NCBI RefSeq assembly: GCF_001690685.1
Contig: NZ_LZGL01000003.1
Coordinates: 1 to 64,000 of the forward strand
Direction: 5' to 3'
DNA from: Gilliamella sp. wkB112
GTDB lineage: Bacteria; Pseudomonadota; Gammaproteobacteria; Enterobacterales; Orbaceae
Length of the DNA stretch: 64,000 nt
The number at the start of each line of letters is the position of its first letter. Within the stretch, counting starts at the first letter, position 1. This document shows positions 21,301 to 31,258 of the stretch, one piece after another. The notes below the pieces were generated by a model. That model saw nothing but the letters and a program-made list of their open reading frames with translations. It was not told the DNA's origin and ran no database searches. The position numbers were made by a program, and so were the translations under genes.

Positions 21301-21324
21301 AATTAATTATTAGAGGTTTTATTT

Positions 21325-22356
21325 TTGAATATTACGACACATGAAACTAAGCTAGAACCAGTTGACAATCAACGGCTTAATAGTCTTTGTGGCCCTTATA
21401 ATGATAATATTAAACAGCTTGAACGTCGGCTTGGTATTGAAATTAATCATCGTAGTAACTTATTTTCAATTACAGGCGATGTTATCAGTGTCAAAGCTAC
21501 AGATACAATATTACAAACATTGTATAAACAAACTAAAGTCAAAGATAAAATCATTGATATTGAACCAGAACAGATTCATTTAGCCATTAAAGAATCAGGT
21601 GTTCTTGAGAAAGTAAGTGAGCATCTACCAGCCTATGTTGATCAGTATGGTAGCAAACTGGTAATGATTAAAACTAAACGTGGTATTATTAAGCCTAGAA
21701 CACCTAATCAAGCACAATATATTGCCCATGTATTAGATTATGATATCTCTTTTGGTATTGGTCCTGCAGGAACCGGTAAAACTTATTTGGCAGTAGCTGC
21801 TGCGGTTGATGCCCTTGAAAAACAGCAAATCCGTCGAATAGTGTTAACCCGTCCAGCAGTTGAAGCTGGTGAAAAGCTAGGTTTTTTACCAGGCGATTTA
21901 AGTCAAAAGGTTGATCCTTATTTGCGTCCACTTTATGATGCTTTATTTGAAATGTTAGGTTTTGAAAAAGTTGAAAAGCTTATTGAAAAAAGCGTTATTG
22001 AAGTAGCACCACTAGCTTATATGCGAGGTCGAACTCTTAATGATGCTTTTATTATTCTTGATGAGAGTCAAAATACCACAATTGAACAAATGAAAATGTT
22101 TTTAACCCGCATTGGTTTTAATTCTAAAGCGGTGATAACTGGTGATATTACCCAAATTGATTTACCTAAAAATCAAAAATCAGGGTTACGACATGCTATA
22201 GAAGTATTAAGTGAAGTTGATGATATTAGCTTTAATTTTTTTAATAGTGAAGATGTAGTGCGTCATCCTGTAGTTGCACGAATTGTTAATGCTTATGAAA
22301 AATGGGAAGAAAAGGAAATGCACCATAAGCAGCAATATACAGAAAAAAGTATTTAG
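21325..22356 (+). CDS. ybeZ: PhoH-like ATPase YbeZ
   Basis: YbeZ is a PhoH-family ATPase, thought to act with YbeY in RNA metabolism. It is 343 residues. An N-terminal KH-like part (about 20-90) is followed by the ATPase domain with Walker A GPAGTGKTYLA near 142-152, TRPAVEAGEKLGFLPGD near 176-192, and Walker B FIILDESQNT near 237. The start is TTG at 21325, set by AGAGG eight bases upstream. Its usual neighbour ybeY is absent: mrdA follows within about 10 bp. Confidence 0.93.
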   Translation: MNITTHETKLEPVDNQRLNSLCGPYNDNIKQLERRLGIEINHRSNLFSITGDVISVKATDTILQTLYKQTKVKDKIIDIEPEQIHLAIKESGVLEKVSEHLPAYVDQYGSKLVMIKTKRGIIKPRTPNQAQYIAHVLDYDISFGIGPAGTGKTYLAVAAAVDALEKQQIRRIVLTRPAVEAGEKLGFLPGDLSQKVDPYLRPLYDALFEMLGFEKVEKLIEKSVIEVAPLAYMRGRTLNDAFIILDESQNTTIEQMKMFLTRIGFNSKAVITGDITQIDLPKNQKSGLRHAIEVLSEVDDISFNFFNSEDVVRHPVVARIVNAYEKWEEKEMHHKQQYTEKSI

Positions 22357-22365
22357 AGGAGTATT

Positions 22366-24312
22366 ATTATCTCTATCGCACGCAATAAAAATAGAACTGA
22401 AATTCGCGATCATTCAGCAGAAGCTAATCTGTTTTTGCGTAGAGCGTTATTTGCTTTTGTAATGATTATTTTATTGGTTATAGTGTTGCTAGCAAATTTA
22501 GCCGATCTACAGATTTCAAATTTTAGTTATTACAGTACTAAATCAAATAATAATCGTATTGAAATCATTCCTATTTCGCCAAGTCGCGGTATGATTTATG
22601 ATCGTAATGGTACGCCATTAGCGATTAATAATATTACTTATCAACTGAATATCATTCCCGATAAAATTAAAAATTTAAATGAACAATTTAATGAATTAAA
22701 GCAGATTGTTGATTTAACTGATGAAGATATCGAAAATTTTCAAAAAGAACGCCGTAATTATAAAGCGCACCGTCCAGTGCCGCTTAAAGATAATTTAACC
22801 CAACAACAAATCGCACGTTTTGTTGTTGATCAACACCGTTTTCCATTTGTTTCAATAGTGGGTATCCAACATCGTTATTATCCATTTGGCGCTTCTCTTA
22901 CCCATATCATTGGTTATATTTCTAAAATTAATAGTCAAGATAAACAACGCTTAGATGATGAAAATAAAACTAGTGATTATGTTGCCACACTAAATATCGG
23001 TAAAATGGGTATTGAAAGATATTATGAAGATGTATTGCATGGTTACCCAGGTTATGAAGAGGTTGAAGTAAATAGCCGTGGGCGAATTGTCCGCCAACTC
23101 AATCAACACCCACCACAAGCTGGTGAAGATATTTATTTATCAATAAACCTTAAACTACAACTCTATATAGAACAATTACTAGCGGGTCGTAAAGCAGCGG
23201 TGGTGGCTATTGATCCAAATAATGGCGAAATTTTAGCGTTAGTTTCTAGTCCTAGTTACGATTCCAATCCTTTTGTTGGTGGGATTTCAAGTGCTAAATA
23301 TAACGAATTACTTAATGATCCGAATAAACCTTTATTCAATCGAGTATTATTGGGTGCTTATCCACCAGCTTCTACTGTTAAACCTTATATTTCTATTGCA
23401 GCACTAAGTGAAGGCGTAGTAAGCCCAAAAAGTGTGGTTAATGACCCTGGATGGTGGCAATTACCCGGTAGCGATAGGCGTTATCGAGATTGGTTGAAAT
23501 GGGGACATGGGCGTGTAGATGTATTAAAAGCCATTGAAGAGTCGGTAGATACCTATTTTTATCAAGTTGCTTATGATATGGGAATTGACCGATTGAAGCT
23601 ATGGATGAGTAAATTTGGTTATGGTGAAAGAACTGGTATTGATATTGCGCCCAGCGAAGAAACTCGTGCGGTTATGCCTAGTCGTGAGTGGAAATTAAAG
23701 CGTCATAAAAAATCTTGGCTACAAGGGGATACTATACCTGTAGGCATTGGGCAAGGATATTGGACAGCAACACCAATGCAAATGGTCAAAGCTTTAACTA
23801 TTTTAATCAATAATGGTAAAACGTATACTCCACATTTTTTATTATATAAAAAGAGTGACATTTTAAAGACTAATCAATCGCAACCGGCAATTAATCAAGA
23901 TAAATTTACTGAAACTAATAGTTTGACTGATGTTAATCCTAATTATTGGGCGTTAGCTAAAGAAGGTATGCATCGGGTGATGTTTGGATCGCGAGGAACT
24001 GCTCGAAAAGTTTACGCTGATGCTAAATACCAAGCTGCGGGTAAATCCGGTACTGCACAAGTTTATAGCTTGAAAGAAGATGAAGTTTATAATGCTCATA
24101 AAATCCCTGAACATCTACGAGATCATGCATTATTTGTTGCGTATGCACCTTTTGATAAGCCAACTATTGCTTTAGCTATTGTCCTGGAAAATGGTGGTGG
24201 TGGTAGTTCAAATGGTGGGGCAGTGGCACGAAAAATATTAGATTATTACCTTTTAGGGAATGATTCAACAGAATTGCAAGAACCATCACCAAATACAGGA
24301 CATGAAGATTGA
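22366..24312 (+). CDS. mrdA: Penicillin-binding protein 2 (MrdA), probable non-AUG start
   Basis: PBP2 is the elongation-specific DD-transpeptidase that works with RodA in lateral wall synthesis. Signatures: dimerisation region [11 protein letters not shown], active-site STVK in [12 protein letters not shown] near 370 and KSGTAQ near 540. The first standard start, TTG 22435 (625 residues), has no ribosome site and begins inside RRALFAF at the membrane segment. Upstream, the frame continues as [14 protein letters not shown], colinear with E. coli SFRDYTAESALF, back to the ybeZ stop, with no ATG, GTG or TTG. AGAGGAG overlaps the ybeZ stop, so ATT 22366 or ATC 22369 is the likely start (about 648 residues). 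Its stop overlaps a TTG of mrdB. Confidence 0.9.
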   Translation: MISIARNKNRTEIRDHSAEANLFLRRALFAFVMIILLVIVLLANLADLQISNFSYYSTKSNNNRIEIIPISPSRGMIYDRNGTPLAINNITYQLNIIPDKIKNLNEQFNELKQIVDLTDEDIENFQKERRNYKAHRPVPLKDNLTQQQIARFVVDQHRFPFVSIVGIQHRYYPFGASLTHIIGYISKINSQDKQRLDDENKTSDYVATLNIGKMGIERYYEDVLHGYPGYEEVEVNSRGRIVRQLNQHPPQAGEDIYLSINLKLQLYIEQLLAGRKAAVVAIDPNNGEILALVSSPSYDSNPFVGGISSAKYNELLNDPNKPLFNRVLLGAYPPASTVKPYISIAALSEGVVSPKSVVNDPGWWQLPGSDRRYRDWLKWGHGRVDVLKAIEESVDTYFYQVAYDMGIDRLKLWMSKFGYGERTGIDIAPSEETRAVMPSREWKLKRHKKSWLQGDTIPVGIGQGYWTATPMQMVKALTILINNGKTYTPHFLLYKKSDILKTNQSQPAINQDKFTETNSLTDVNPNYWALAKEGMHRVMFGSRGTARKVYADAKYQAAGKSGTAQVYSLKEDEVYNAHKIPEHLRDHALFVAYAPFDKPTIALAIVLENGGGGSSNGGAVARKILDYYLLGNDSTELQEPSPNTGHED

Positions 24313-24314
24313 TA

Positions 24315-25421
24315 ATGAATAATATTAAAAAATCATTTTGGCAAAAAATACACATAGATCCGCTTTTTTTCCTATTTGTGGCCTTGTTACTTGGTTATAG
24401 TCTTTATATTTTGTGGAGTGCGAGTGGGCAAGATATTGATATGATGCAGCGGCGAGTAGGCCAAATTTTTTTAGGCTTGTTTGTGATGATTATTCTTGCA
24501 CAGCTTTCCCCTAGAACTTATGAAAAATTAGCACCTTATTTATATATTATTTGTATAGTTGTTTTATTGTTAGTAGATATTTTTGGGTATACTAGTAAAG
24601 GTGCGCAACGATGGTTAGATTTGGGCATATTACGTTTTCAGCCTTCTGAAATCGCAAAAATTGCCGTGCCGTTAATGGTGGCTAAATTTATTAATAGAGA
24701 AGGTTGCCCACCACCGTTAAAAACTACTTTACAAACCTTAGCTATTATTGGGGTACCAACTTTACTGGTAGCAATGCAACCAGATTTAGGTACCGCAATA
24801 TTAATTGTAATGTCAGGTATTTTTATTATCTTTTTAGCTGGTATCCATTGGCGATTTATTATTATTGCAATAATTTTAATTGCGGCATTTTTACCCATTA
24901 TGTGGTTCTTTTTAATGCATGATTATCAGCGGGAAAGAGTTTTAACCTTATTTAATCCTGAACGTGATCCTTTAGGTACCGGTTATCATATAATTCAATC
25001 AAAAACAGCCATTGGTTCTGGTGGTTTATGGGGTAAAGGTTGGCTTGAAGGCACTCAATCGCAATTAGAATTTTTACCTGAGCGACATACTGATTTTATA
25101 TTTTCAGTAATTGCCGAAGAGTTTGGTTTTATTGGTTCAATTATTTTATTGGTTCTCTTTTTATGCTTAATTGCTCGAGGGCTAATTATTGCGTCCCAAG
25201 CACAAACCACATTTGGAAGAATATTGGTCGGTGGGCTTATTTTAGTATTCTTTGTTTATGTGTTTATTAATATTGGTATGGTTAGTGGAATATTACCGGT
25301 AGTTGGTGTACCATTACCGCTAATTAGCTATGGTGGCTCATCTTTAGTGGTTTTAATGGCAGGTTTTGGCATTATGATGTCTATCCACACACATCGATAT
25401 ATGTTATCTAAAAATATTTAA
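24315..25421 (+). CDS. mrdB: Peptidoglycan glycosyltransferase RodA (MrdB)
   Basis: RodA is the SEDS-family glycan polymerase of the elongasome, partner of MrdA. It is 368 residues from ATG 24315; TTG 24309 would add two residues. There are about ten membrane segments. Conserved SEDS motifs are WSASGQD near 31, [17 protein letters not shown] near 98-114, the catalytic-loop segment HDYQRERV near 201, [19 protein letters not shown] near 240-258, and [11 protein letters not shown] near 332. It begins 3 bp after the mrdA stop and precedes dacA by 14 bp. Confidence 0.95.
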   Translation: MNNIKKSFWQKIHIDPLFFLFVALLLGYSLYILWSASGQDIDMMQRRVGQIFLGLFVMIILAQLSPRTYEKLAPYLYIICIVVLLLVDIFGYTSKGAQRWLDLGILRFQPSEIAKIAVPLMVAKFINREGCPPPLKTTLQTLAIIGVPTLLVAMQPDLGTAILIVMSGIFIIFLAGIHWRFIIIAIILIAAFLPIMWFFLMHDYQRERVLTLFNPERDPLGTGYHIIQSKTAIGSGGLWGKGWLEGTQSQLEFLPERHTDFIFSVIAEEFGFIGSIILLVLFLCLIARGLIIASQAQTTFGRILVGGLILVFFVYVFINIGMVSGILPVVGVPLPLISYGGSSLVVLMAGFGIMMSIHTHRYMLSKNI

Positions 25422-25435
25422 CGGAATTTTTATAA

Positions 25436-26617
25436 ATGAAAAAGAAATTGAAATTATCTTTGGCTATATTAGCATTTGCAATTTGTTCTTCTGCATCAGC
25501 TGAAATAACTTTCCCTATTCCAGCTATTCCACAACTAGATGCTGAATCTTACATCTTAATCGATGCCAAATCTGGTGAAATTTTAGCGCAATACAACGCT
25601 GAACAGCAACGTGATCCAGCTAGCTTAACTAAAATGATGACCAGTTATGTAGTTGGTCAAGCACTACAATCAGGCCGTATTAAAAATGAAGATATGGTGG
25701 TAGTCAGTAAAGATGCATGGGCTACAGGTAATCCAATTTTGAAAGGATCTTCATTGATGTTTTTAGAAGTGGGTAAAACAGTGTCAGTTGCTGATCTTAA
25801 TAAAGGAATTATTATTCAATCAGGTAACGACGCCTGTATTGCTATGGCAGAGCATGTGGCTGGTAGCCAAGGTGCTTTTGTTAATTTAATGAATGATTAC
25901 GCTACGAAAATTGGTTTACAGCATACTCATTTTGAAACAGTACATGGATTAGATGCTCCGGGGCAATATACCACAGCTAAAGATATGGCTTTTTTAGGGC
26001 AAGCTCTAATTCGTGATTTACCAACAGAATATGCAATTTATAAAGAAAAAGAGTTTACTTATACACTATCTAAACCACAGTTAAACCGTAATGGTTTACT
26101 TTGGGATACTACTTTAAATGTTGATGGCATTAAGACTGGTCATACTAGTGCTGCTGGTTACAATTTAGTAGCTTCTGCAGTTGATGGTAACACGCGTTTA
26201 ATTTCAGCGGTACTTGGTGGACGAACCTTTAAAGGGCGTGAAGAAGAGAGTAAAAAACTGTTAGTTTGGGGCTTCCGCTTTTTTGAAACAGCTAACCCTA
26301 TTAAAGCTGGTGCACCTATAGTCACAGAATCAGTTTGGTATGGCGATGAAAATAAAATTCCACTAGGCTCTATTAATGGTGCTTATGTAACTGTACCAAA
26401 AGATCGCTCTGCTGATGTACAAGTACAATATATTGTCGATGATTATATTTATGCACCAATCACCAAAGGTACTACGGTTGGTAAAATGCAATTTTTATTA
26501 GATGGTAAAGTGATTAATGAACAACCATTAGTTGCCCTACAAAGCGTTGAAGAAACAGGGTTTTTTGGTAGTATTTGGGATTGGATAAGTTTACAATTCC
26601 ATAAATTGTTTAATTAA
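25436..26617 (+). CDS. dacA: D-alanyl-D-alanine carboxypeptidase (PBP5/6 type)
   Basis: Low-molecular-weight penicillin-binding protein that trims the terminal D-Ala from stem peptides. It is 393 residues. The signal peptide (1-22) ends ASA. Active-site SLTK is near 63-66, SGN near 129-131 and KTG near 232-234. A C-terminal beta domain and an amphipathic tail ([14 protein letters not shown]) anchor it to the inner membrane. PBP5 and PBP6 cannot be separated with confidence by motif; position after mrdB favours dacA. A strong terminator follows. Confidence 0.93.
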   Translation: MKKKLKLSLAILAFAICSSASAEITFPIPAIPQLDAESYILIDAKSGEILAQYNAEQQRDPASLTKMMTSYVVGQALQSGRIKNEDMVVVSKDAWATGNPILKGSSLMFLEVGKTVSVADLNKGIIIQSGNDACIAMAEHVAGSQGAFVNLMNDYATKIGLQHTHFETVHGLDAPGQYTTAKDMAFLGQALIRDLPTEYAIYKEKEFTYTLSKPQLNRNGLLWDTTLNVDGIKTGHTSAAGYNLVASAVDGNTRLISAVLGGRTFKGREEESKKLLVWGFRFFETANPIKAGAPIVTESVWYGDENKIPLGSINGAYVTVPKDRSADVQVQYIVDDYIYAPITKGTTVGKMQFLLDGKVINEQPLVALQSVEETGFFGSIWDWISLQFHKLFN

Positions 26618-26650
26618 TTATAAGTATCTATATTCTTAAACGATAGCCTT

Positions 26651-26699
26651 AAACTACAGTCCCAATGGTTTTTAATGGACTGTAGTTTTTAATTTTTTA
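26651..26699 (+). terminator. Rho-independent terminator after dacA
   Basis: A perfect 12-bp stem (AAACTACAGTCC / GGACTGTAGTTT, 26651-26662 with 26677-26688) is followed by a T-rich tract. It ends the miaB-dacA transcription unit. Confidence 0.92.
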
Positions 26700-26724
26700 T
26701 ATAGGGTAAAAATAATTTGTAAAG

Positions 26725-26756
26725 ATGTTTCAGGAGTGCTATATGTTTTAATATAA
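26725..26756 (+). repeat. Dispersed repeat, copy 3 (between dacA and rpsB)
   Basis: ATGTTTCAG, 9 nt, ATGTTTTAA, then TATAA. It lies after the dacA terminator and about 120 bp before the rpsB promoter. The nine-base middle (GAGTGCTAT) differs from copy 1 at two positions. Confidence 0.7.
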
Positions 26757-26853
26757 ATAATTATTTATTCCTCTCTTAATCATCACCTATTGCCATTTCA
26801 TTAATTAAATTTAATTTTGTAGAAATCTAAAATAATACCTGCCTAAATAAAGC

Positions 26854-26882
26854 TAGTAATCTCGTATAAAATATGGTATAAA
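26854..26882 (+). promoter_or_regulatory. Candidate rpsB promoter
   Basis: TATAAA (26877-26882) is followed by the GC-rich discriminator ACGCGCGC, very like E. coli rpsB and typical of promoters under stringent control. The -35 (TAGTAA, 26854-26859, 17-bp spacer) is weak. The transcript would have a leader of about 170 nt. Confidence 0.6.
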
Positions 26883-26978
26883 ACGCGCGCTACTTTTCAA
26901 TATTTTTTCAATAGCTGAAGTAGTATAAAATTTTTTATTAAATAACGTTATAACACACACATATCATTACTCTTTTCC

Positions 26979-27039
26979 GGGGTGCCTTATGTTAAATGCA
27001 ATAAGGTCGGTTAAAGCGGATATGTGGAGGCATAACCCC
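26979..27039 (+). promoter_or_regulatory. rpsB mRNA leader structure (candidate S2 autoregulatory site)
   Basis: The leader can fold into nested helices: GGGGT (26979-26983) with ACCCC (27035-27039), GCC (26984-26986) with GGC (27029-27031), and an inner hairpin CCTTAT (26985-26990) with ATAAGG (27001-27006). The last two share a base pair region and may be alternatives. In E. coli the rpsB leader is the target of autoregulation by S2; the GGGGTGCC and CATAACCCCAAC segments look like that conserved element. Confidence 0.6.
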
Positions 27040-27059
27040 AACGTCAAAATGAGGAAATC

Positions 27060-27797
27060 ATGACTACAGTATCTATGCGCGATATGCTGCAAGCTGGTGT
27101 ACACTTCGGGCACCAAACTCGTTATTGGAACCCAAAAATGAAACCATTTATTTTTGGTGCACGTAATAAAGTTCATATTATTAATCTTGAAAAAACAGTT
27201 CCAATGTTCAACGATGCGTTAGCAGAATTAAATAAAATTGCTGCTCGTAAAGGCAAAATTTTATTTGTTGGTACTAAACGTGCCGCTAGCGAAGCAATTA
27301 AACAAGCAGCAGAAAGCTGTGGACAATATTACGTTAATCACCGTTGGTTAGGTGGTATGTTGACTAACTGGAAAACAGTGCGTCAATCAATCAAACGTTT
27401 AAAAGATTTAGAAACACAAGCTAGTGATGGTACATTTGATAAATTAACCAAGAAAGAAGCATTAATGCGTTCTCGTGAAATGGTTAAATTAGAAAATAGC
27501 TTGGGTGGAATTAAAAATATGGGTGGCTTACCCGATGTGATATTTGTTATTGGTGCAGATCATGAAAATATTGCTATCAAAGAAGCTAACAATTTAGGTA
27601 TTCCAGTCATTGCTGTTGTTGATACAAATTCAGATCCAGATGGTATTGATTACATCGTACCGGGTAATGATGATGCAATTCGTGCAATTCAGTTATATGT
27701 GAATGCTGTTGCTGATGCAGTTCGTTCAGGTCGTGAACAAAACCAATCTCCTGTTTCTGAAGCAAGCTTTGTTGAAGAAGCTCCAGCAGCTGAGTAA
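27060..27797 (+). CDS. rpsB: 30S ribosomal protein S2
   Basis: S2 binds late to the 30S subunit at the head-body junction and is needed to load S1. It is 245 residues, against 241 in E. coli. The start [27 protein letters not shown], the central [13 protein letters not shown] and [19 protein letters not shown] are nearly invariant. AATGAGG upstream provides the ribosome site. It heads the rpsB-tsf-pyrH-frr cluster. Confidence 0.98.
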   Translation: MTTVSMRDMLQAGVHFGHQTRYWNPKMKPFIFGARNKVHIINLEKTVPMFNDALAELNKIAARKGKILFVGTKRAASEAIKQAAESCGQYYVNHRWLGGMLTNWKTVRQSIKRLKDLETQASDGTFDKLTKKEALMRSREMVKLENSLGGIKNMGGLPDVIFVIGADHENIAIKEANNLGIPVIAVVDTNSDPDGIDYIVPGNDDAIRAIQLYVNAVADAVRSGREQNQSPVSEASFVEEAPAAE

Positions 27798-27888
27798 TAA
27801 CTCAAATATTTTCAGGGTCGATGCCAAGTAATTTAAGTCGACCCATTCTTATGAAAATCATCACAATGGTTAAATAGAGGATTAAAAA

Positions 27889-28749
27889 ATGGCTGAAGTT
27901 ACCGCTTCTATGGTAAAAGAACTGCGCGAAAGAACTGGCGCAGGTATGATGGAATGTAAAAAAGCATTAGTTGAAGCAAATGGTGATATCGATCTGGCTA
28001 TCGACAATATGCGTAAATCTGGTCAAGCAAAAGCAGCTAAAAAAGCAGGCCGTGTTGCTGCTGAAGGTGTAATTATTTCTAAAATTTCTGCGGATAAAAA
28101 GTTTGGTGTGATTTTAGAAATTAACTGCGAAACAGACTTTGTTGCGAAAGATGCTGGTTTCTTAGAATTTAGTGAAAAAGTTGCTGATACAGTTTTAAAA
28201 GATCGCATTAAAGATCTTGCAACTTTACAAGCAAAATTTGAAGAAGAACGTACCGCTTTAGTCGCTAAAATTGGCGAAAATATTAGTATTCGTCGTGTTG
28301 CTGAAATCGCTGGTGATGTAGTTGGTCTTTACCAACATGGCGCACGTATTGGTGTATTAGTTGCAGCAAATAGTGGCTGTGACGATGAATTAGTTAAGCA
28401 TATTGCAATGCATATTGCTGCAAGCAAGCCAGAATATGTTAACCCAAGTGATGTGCCTGCGGATGTGGTTGAACATGAACGTAAAATCCAAATTGATATT
28501 GCAATGCAATCAGGTAAACCACGTGAAATCGCCGAAAAAATGGTTGAAGGTCGCATGCGTAAATTCACTGGTGAAGTTTCATTAACAGGTCAACCATTCG
28601 TTATGGATCCAAGCAAAACTGTTGGTGATTTATTAACTGAGAAAAAAGCGACTGTTGCTACATTTATCCGCTTCGAAGTGGGTGAAGGTATTGAAAAAGT
28701 TGAAGTTGATTTTGCTGCTGAAGTTGCAGCGATGTCGAAACAATCTTAA
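27889..28749 (+). CDS. tsf: Elongation factor Ts
   Basis: EF-Ts exchanges GDP for GTP on EF-Tu. It is 286 residues, against 283 in E. coli. The N-terminal UBA-like domain ([19 protein letters not shown]) is followed by the core with the EF-Tu contact [10 protein letters not shown] near 80-89. It follows rpsB by 91 bp and ends at a strong terminator, as in enterics. Confidence 0.98.
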   Translation: MAEVTASMVKELRERTGAGMMECKKALVEANGDIDLAIDNMRKSGQAKAAKKAGRVAAEGVIISKISADKKFGVILEINCETDFVAKDAGFLEFSEKVADTVLKDRIKDLATLQAKFEEERTALVAKIGENISIRRVAEIAGDVVGLYQHGARIGVLVAANSGCDDELVKHIAMHIAASKPEYVNPSDVPADVVEHERKIQIDIAMQSGKPREIAEKMVEGRMRKFTGEVSLTGQPFVMDPSKTVGDLLTEKKATVATFIRFEVGEGIEKVEVDFAAEVAAMSKQS

Positions 28750-28756
28750 TTGTTTT

Positions 28757-28786
28757 ACAAAAACCGCCGTTAAGGCGGTTTTGTTT
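28757..28786 (+). terminator. Rho-independent terminator after tsf
   Basis: Stem AAACCGCC / GGCGGTTT (28761-28768 with 28774-28781), loop GTTAA, then TTGTTT. It ends the rpsB-tsf transcript before pyrH. Confidence 0.9.
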
Positions 28787-28867
28787 ATCTACAAAATATT
28801 TTAAAATTACTGATAGCTAGTTAGCCTGGCATTTTGGTAATTAAATAATGAAATAGTGAGACTTCTT

Positions 28868-29602
28868 ATGGTAACCCCTTTCTATAAACGTATTCTTCTT
28901 AAACTCAGTGGTGAAGCACTGCAAGGCGCCGAAGGTTTTGGTATTGATGCAACTATTCTTGATAGAATGGCTCAAGAAATTAAAGAATTGATCGATATGA
29001 AAGTTGAAGTTGCAGTTGTTATTGGGGGTGGTAATCTATTTCGTGGTGCAGGTCTTGCTAAAGCAGGAATGAACCGAGTAGTTGGTGACCATATGGGAAT
29101 GCTAGCAACAGTTATGAATGGCTTGGCTATGCGTGATGCTTTACATCGTATTGAAGTTAATGCTCGTTTAATGTCGGCTATCCCATTAAATGGCGTATGT
29201 GATGATTATCGTTGGACAGAGGCAATTAGCTTGCTTCGTCATGGTAAAGTGGTTATCCTTTCTGCAGGCACAGGAAATCCTTTTTTCACTACTGATTCAG
29301 CTGCTTGTTTACGTGGTATTGAAATTGAAGCTGATGTGGTTTTAAAAGCAACCAAAGTAGATGGCGTTTACTCAGCTGATCCTGTTAAAGATCCAAATGC
29401 AACACTGTATAAAACACTAAATTATGAAAAAGTGTTAGATGATGAATTAAAAGTAATGGACTTAGCCGCATTTACCTTAGCTCGCGACCACAATTTACCG
29501 ATTTGTGTATTTAATATGAATAAACCTGGTGCATTACGGCGTGTTATTTTAGGCGAGCCAGAAGGGACATTAATTAATAATCAGGCAACAGTAAGCTGTT
29601 AG
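28868..29602 (+). CDS. pyrH: UMP kinase PyrH
   Basis: PyrH phosphorylates UMP to UDP; in bacteria it is hexameric and activated by GTP. It is 244 residues from ATG 28868; an in-frame GTG 12 bases upstream is less likely. The [14 protein letters not shown]-terminus, GGGNLFRGA near 51, [33 protein letters not shown] near 134 and [10 protein letters not shown] near 161 are family hallmarks of the amino acid kinase fold. Confidence 0.97.
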   Translation: MVTPFYKRILLKLSGEALQGAEGFGIDATILDRMAQEIKELIDMKVEVAVVIGGGNLFRGAGLAKAGMNRVVGDHMGMLATVMNGLAMRDALHRIEVNARLMSAIPLNGVCDDYRWTEAISLLRHGKVVILSAGTGNPFFTTDSAACLRGIEIEADVVLKATKVDGVYSADPVKDPNATLYKTLNYEKVLDDELKVMDLAAFTLARDHNLPICVFNMNKPGALRRVILGEPEGTLINNQATVSC

Positions 29603-29633
29603 TCTTCTTTATTTTAAATAAGGTTTTTTTATT

Positions 29634-30191
29634 ATGTTAAATGAGATTCAAAAAGAAGCGCAACAGCGCATGGAAAAAAGTATCGACGCGTTTCAAACTC
29701 ATATTTCTAAAGTTAGAACAGGTCGTGCTTCACCTAGTTTATTAGATGGTATTATGGTTGAATACTATGGTAGTCCAACACCACTTCGCCAATTGGCCAA
29801 TGTAGTTGCTGAAGACGCCAGAACGTTAGCTATTACCGTTTTTGATAAGTCACTTACCCCTGTTATTGAAAAAGCAATTTTAACGTCTGATTTAGGACTA
29901 AACCCAGCCTCAGCAGGTACAGTAATTCGTGTGCCGTTACCGCCATTAACCGAAGAACGTCGCCGTGATTTGACTAAAATTGTTCGCAATGAAGCAGAGC
30001 AAGGGCGAGTGTCAATTCGTAATATCCGTCGTGATGCTAATGATCAAATTAAAGCATTATTAAAAGATAAAGAAATTTCTGAAGATGATGAACGTAAATC
30101 ACAAGATTTGATTCAAAAAGCAACAGATGCAGCCATTAAAAAACTTGACGCCGTTCTAGCTGATAAAGAAAAAGAATTAATGGAATTTTAA
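29634..30191 (+). CDS. frr: Ribosome recycling factor
   Basis: RRF splits post-termination ribosomes together with EF-G. It is 185 residues, exactly the E. coli length. [19 protein letters not shown] near 28-46 and the C-terminal coiled-coil helices (about 105-185) are conserved. It follows pyrH by 31 bp. In enterics the next gene is dxr; here a deoxyribose locus of 5 kb intervenes. Confidence 0.97.
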   Translation: MLNEIQKEAQQRMEKSIDAFQTHISKVRTGRASPSLLDGIMVEYYGSPTPLRQLANVVAEDARTLAITVFDKSLTPVIEKAILTSDLGLNPASAGTVIRVPLPPLTEERRRDLTKIVRNEAEQGRVSIRNIRRDANDQIKALLKDKEISEDDERKSQDLIQKATDAAIKKLDAVLADKEKELMEF

Positions 30192-30208
30192 CTTCATATC
30201 AATTGTAA

Positions 30209-30238
30209 TACCCAGTTATATTAACTGGGTATTTATTT
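30209..30238 (+). terminator. Rho-independent terminator after frr
   Basis: Perfect 10-bp stem TACCCAGTTA / TAACTGGGTA (30209-30218 with 30222-30231), 3-nt loop, then TTTATTT. It overlaps the end of the convergent deoX gene and marks the left edge of the deo locus. Confidence 0.8.
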
Positions 30239-31241
30239 AGTTATCAACACCTGTAGTAACAGAGAAATTTCTTGTTTCTCCACTCTTAAGCATAATCAAA
30301 GTACCTTTATTTTTAGCTGCTAAAAATCCTTCAGGCCGGCATGTTGCTGGTAATATAAAAGCTGCAACCTTTTGATCTTTATTATTTAATATCCAACGGG
30401 TACCATGACTAAATTGATCTGTTGAAAAACGAGTTACAAAACGTTTTCCTTTAGGAAGTATCATATAAAATTCAGCAAAATTAGTATATTGCGATAAATT
30501 ATCTACTAAAAATACTATCTCAGGATCATAATAGTGAGGTTCATTAAGGATGGTCAAATTTGTTAATTTCTTTGTGTAATCTAACCATTGTTGTGTTGGG
30601 TGCACATGAGAAGGGATTGTTTTTCTGAGTATAAAAGCATTATCTGGTATGTTTTGTTCAAGAACAGCATTGTTAACGTAAGCATAATTTAAATGACACA
30701 TATATTGTAGCGGCATTTCAAATCCGCTTAAATTCGTTACTTGCATTTTTATATCAAAAATAGCACTATCAGCAGTTAATGTTACTGAAGGTTTGGCAAT
30801 ATAGTGTGCGCCAAAACCTTTTATATATTCAAATTCCCCACAAATAGATAAACAATTATTTTGTACCTCAATCCAAGCCTTGCTTAATTTCGCACAAGCC
30901 ATTTCGCCATGCATAATATGATCATCGTCAGACGATGGACAACCATTACAAAGTAACCCTGAATGAAATGCAAAACAACCATATGTGTCAGTAATATCAG
31001 TACCATATTGAGGTTGATTAAACATATTATCCATTTTTAATGATAAGCCATCAAATTGTGCATCCCATATCATTTGTCCATAGTATGGTAGTACAGTAAT
31101 GAAACCACGACTATTTTTAATTGTTAGAGCTTCAATTCCTGAATTAAAACGTGATGATGTGATAGTAAAGTATTCATTGGAATAAAGTTCTAAAGGTACT
31201 TTTTGAAATTGTTCAGGAATCAATAAAATATTGGTAATCAT
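30237..31241 (-). CDS. deoX: DeoX-like aldose epimerase-family protein (DUF4432)
   Basis: 334-residue protein of the galactose mutarotase-like fold (DUF4432 group). Visible features include HSGLLCNGCPSSDDDHIMHGEMAC near 94-117, with several histidines, and MCHLNYAY near 182. Relatives accompany deoxyribose genes, as in the Salmonella deoQKPX operon, where DeoX is thought to act on the sugar before phosphorylation, perhaps as a mutarotase. The symbol rests on family resemblance plus operon position (deoK-deoP-deoX); the reaction is inferred. AGGAG lies 7 nt before the start. It ends against the frr terminator. Confidence 0.75.
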   Translation of the reverse strand: MITNILLIPEQFQKVPLELYSNEYFTITSSRFNSGIEALTIKNSRGFITVLPYYGQMIWDAQFDGLSLKMDNMFNQPQYGTDITDTYGCFAFHSGLLCNGCPSSDDDHIMHGEMACAKLSKAWIEVQNNCLSICGEFEYIKGFGAHYIAKPSVTLTADSAIFDIKMQVTNLSGFEMPLQYMCHLNYAYVNNAVLEQNIPDNAFILRKTIPSHVHPTQQWLDYTKKLTNLTILNEPHYYDPEIVFLVDNLSQYTNFAEFYMILPKGKRFVTRFSTDQFSHGTRWILNNKDQKVAAFILPATCRPEGFLAAKNKGTLIMLKSGETRNFSVTTGVDN

Positions 31242-31258
31242 AATTTTCTCCTATTAAT

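Noticed and set aside
26618-27059. Small gene or tRNA between dacA and rpsB
   Set aside because: No cloverleaf, no open frame with a ribosome site; the region is explained by a terminator, a repeat, a promoter and the rpsB leader.
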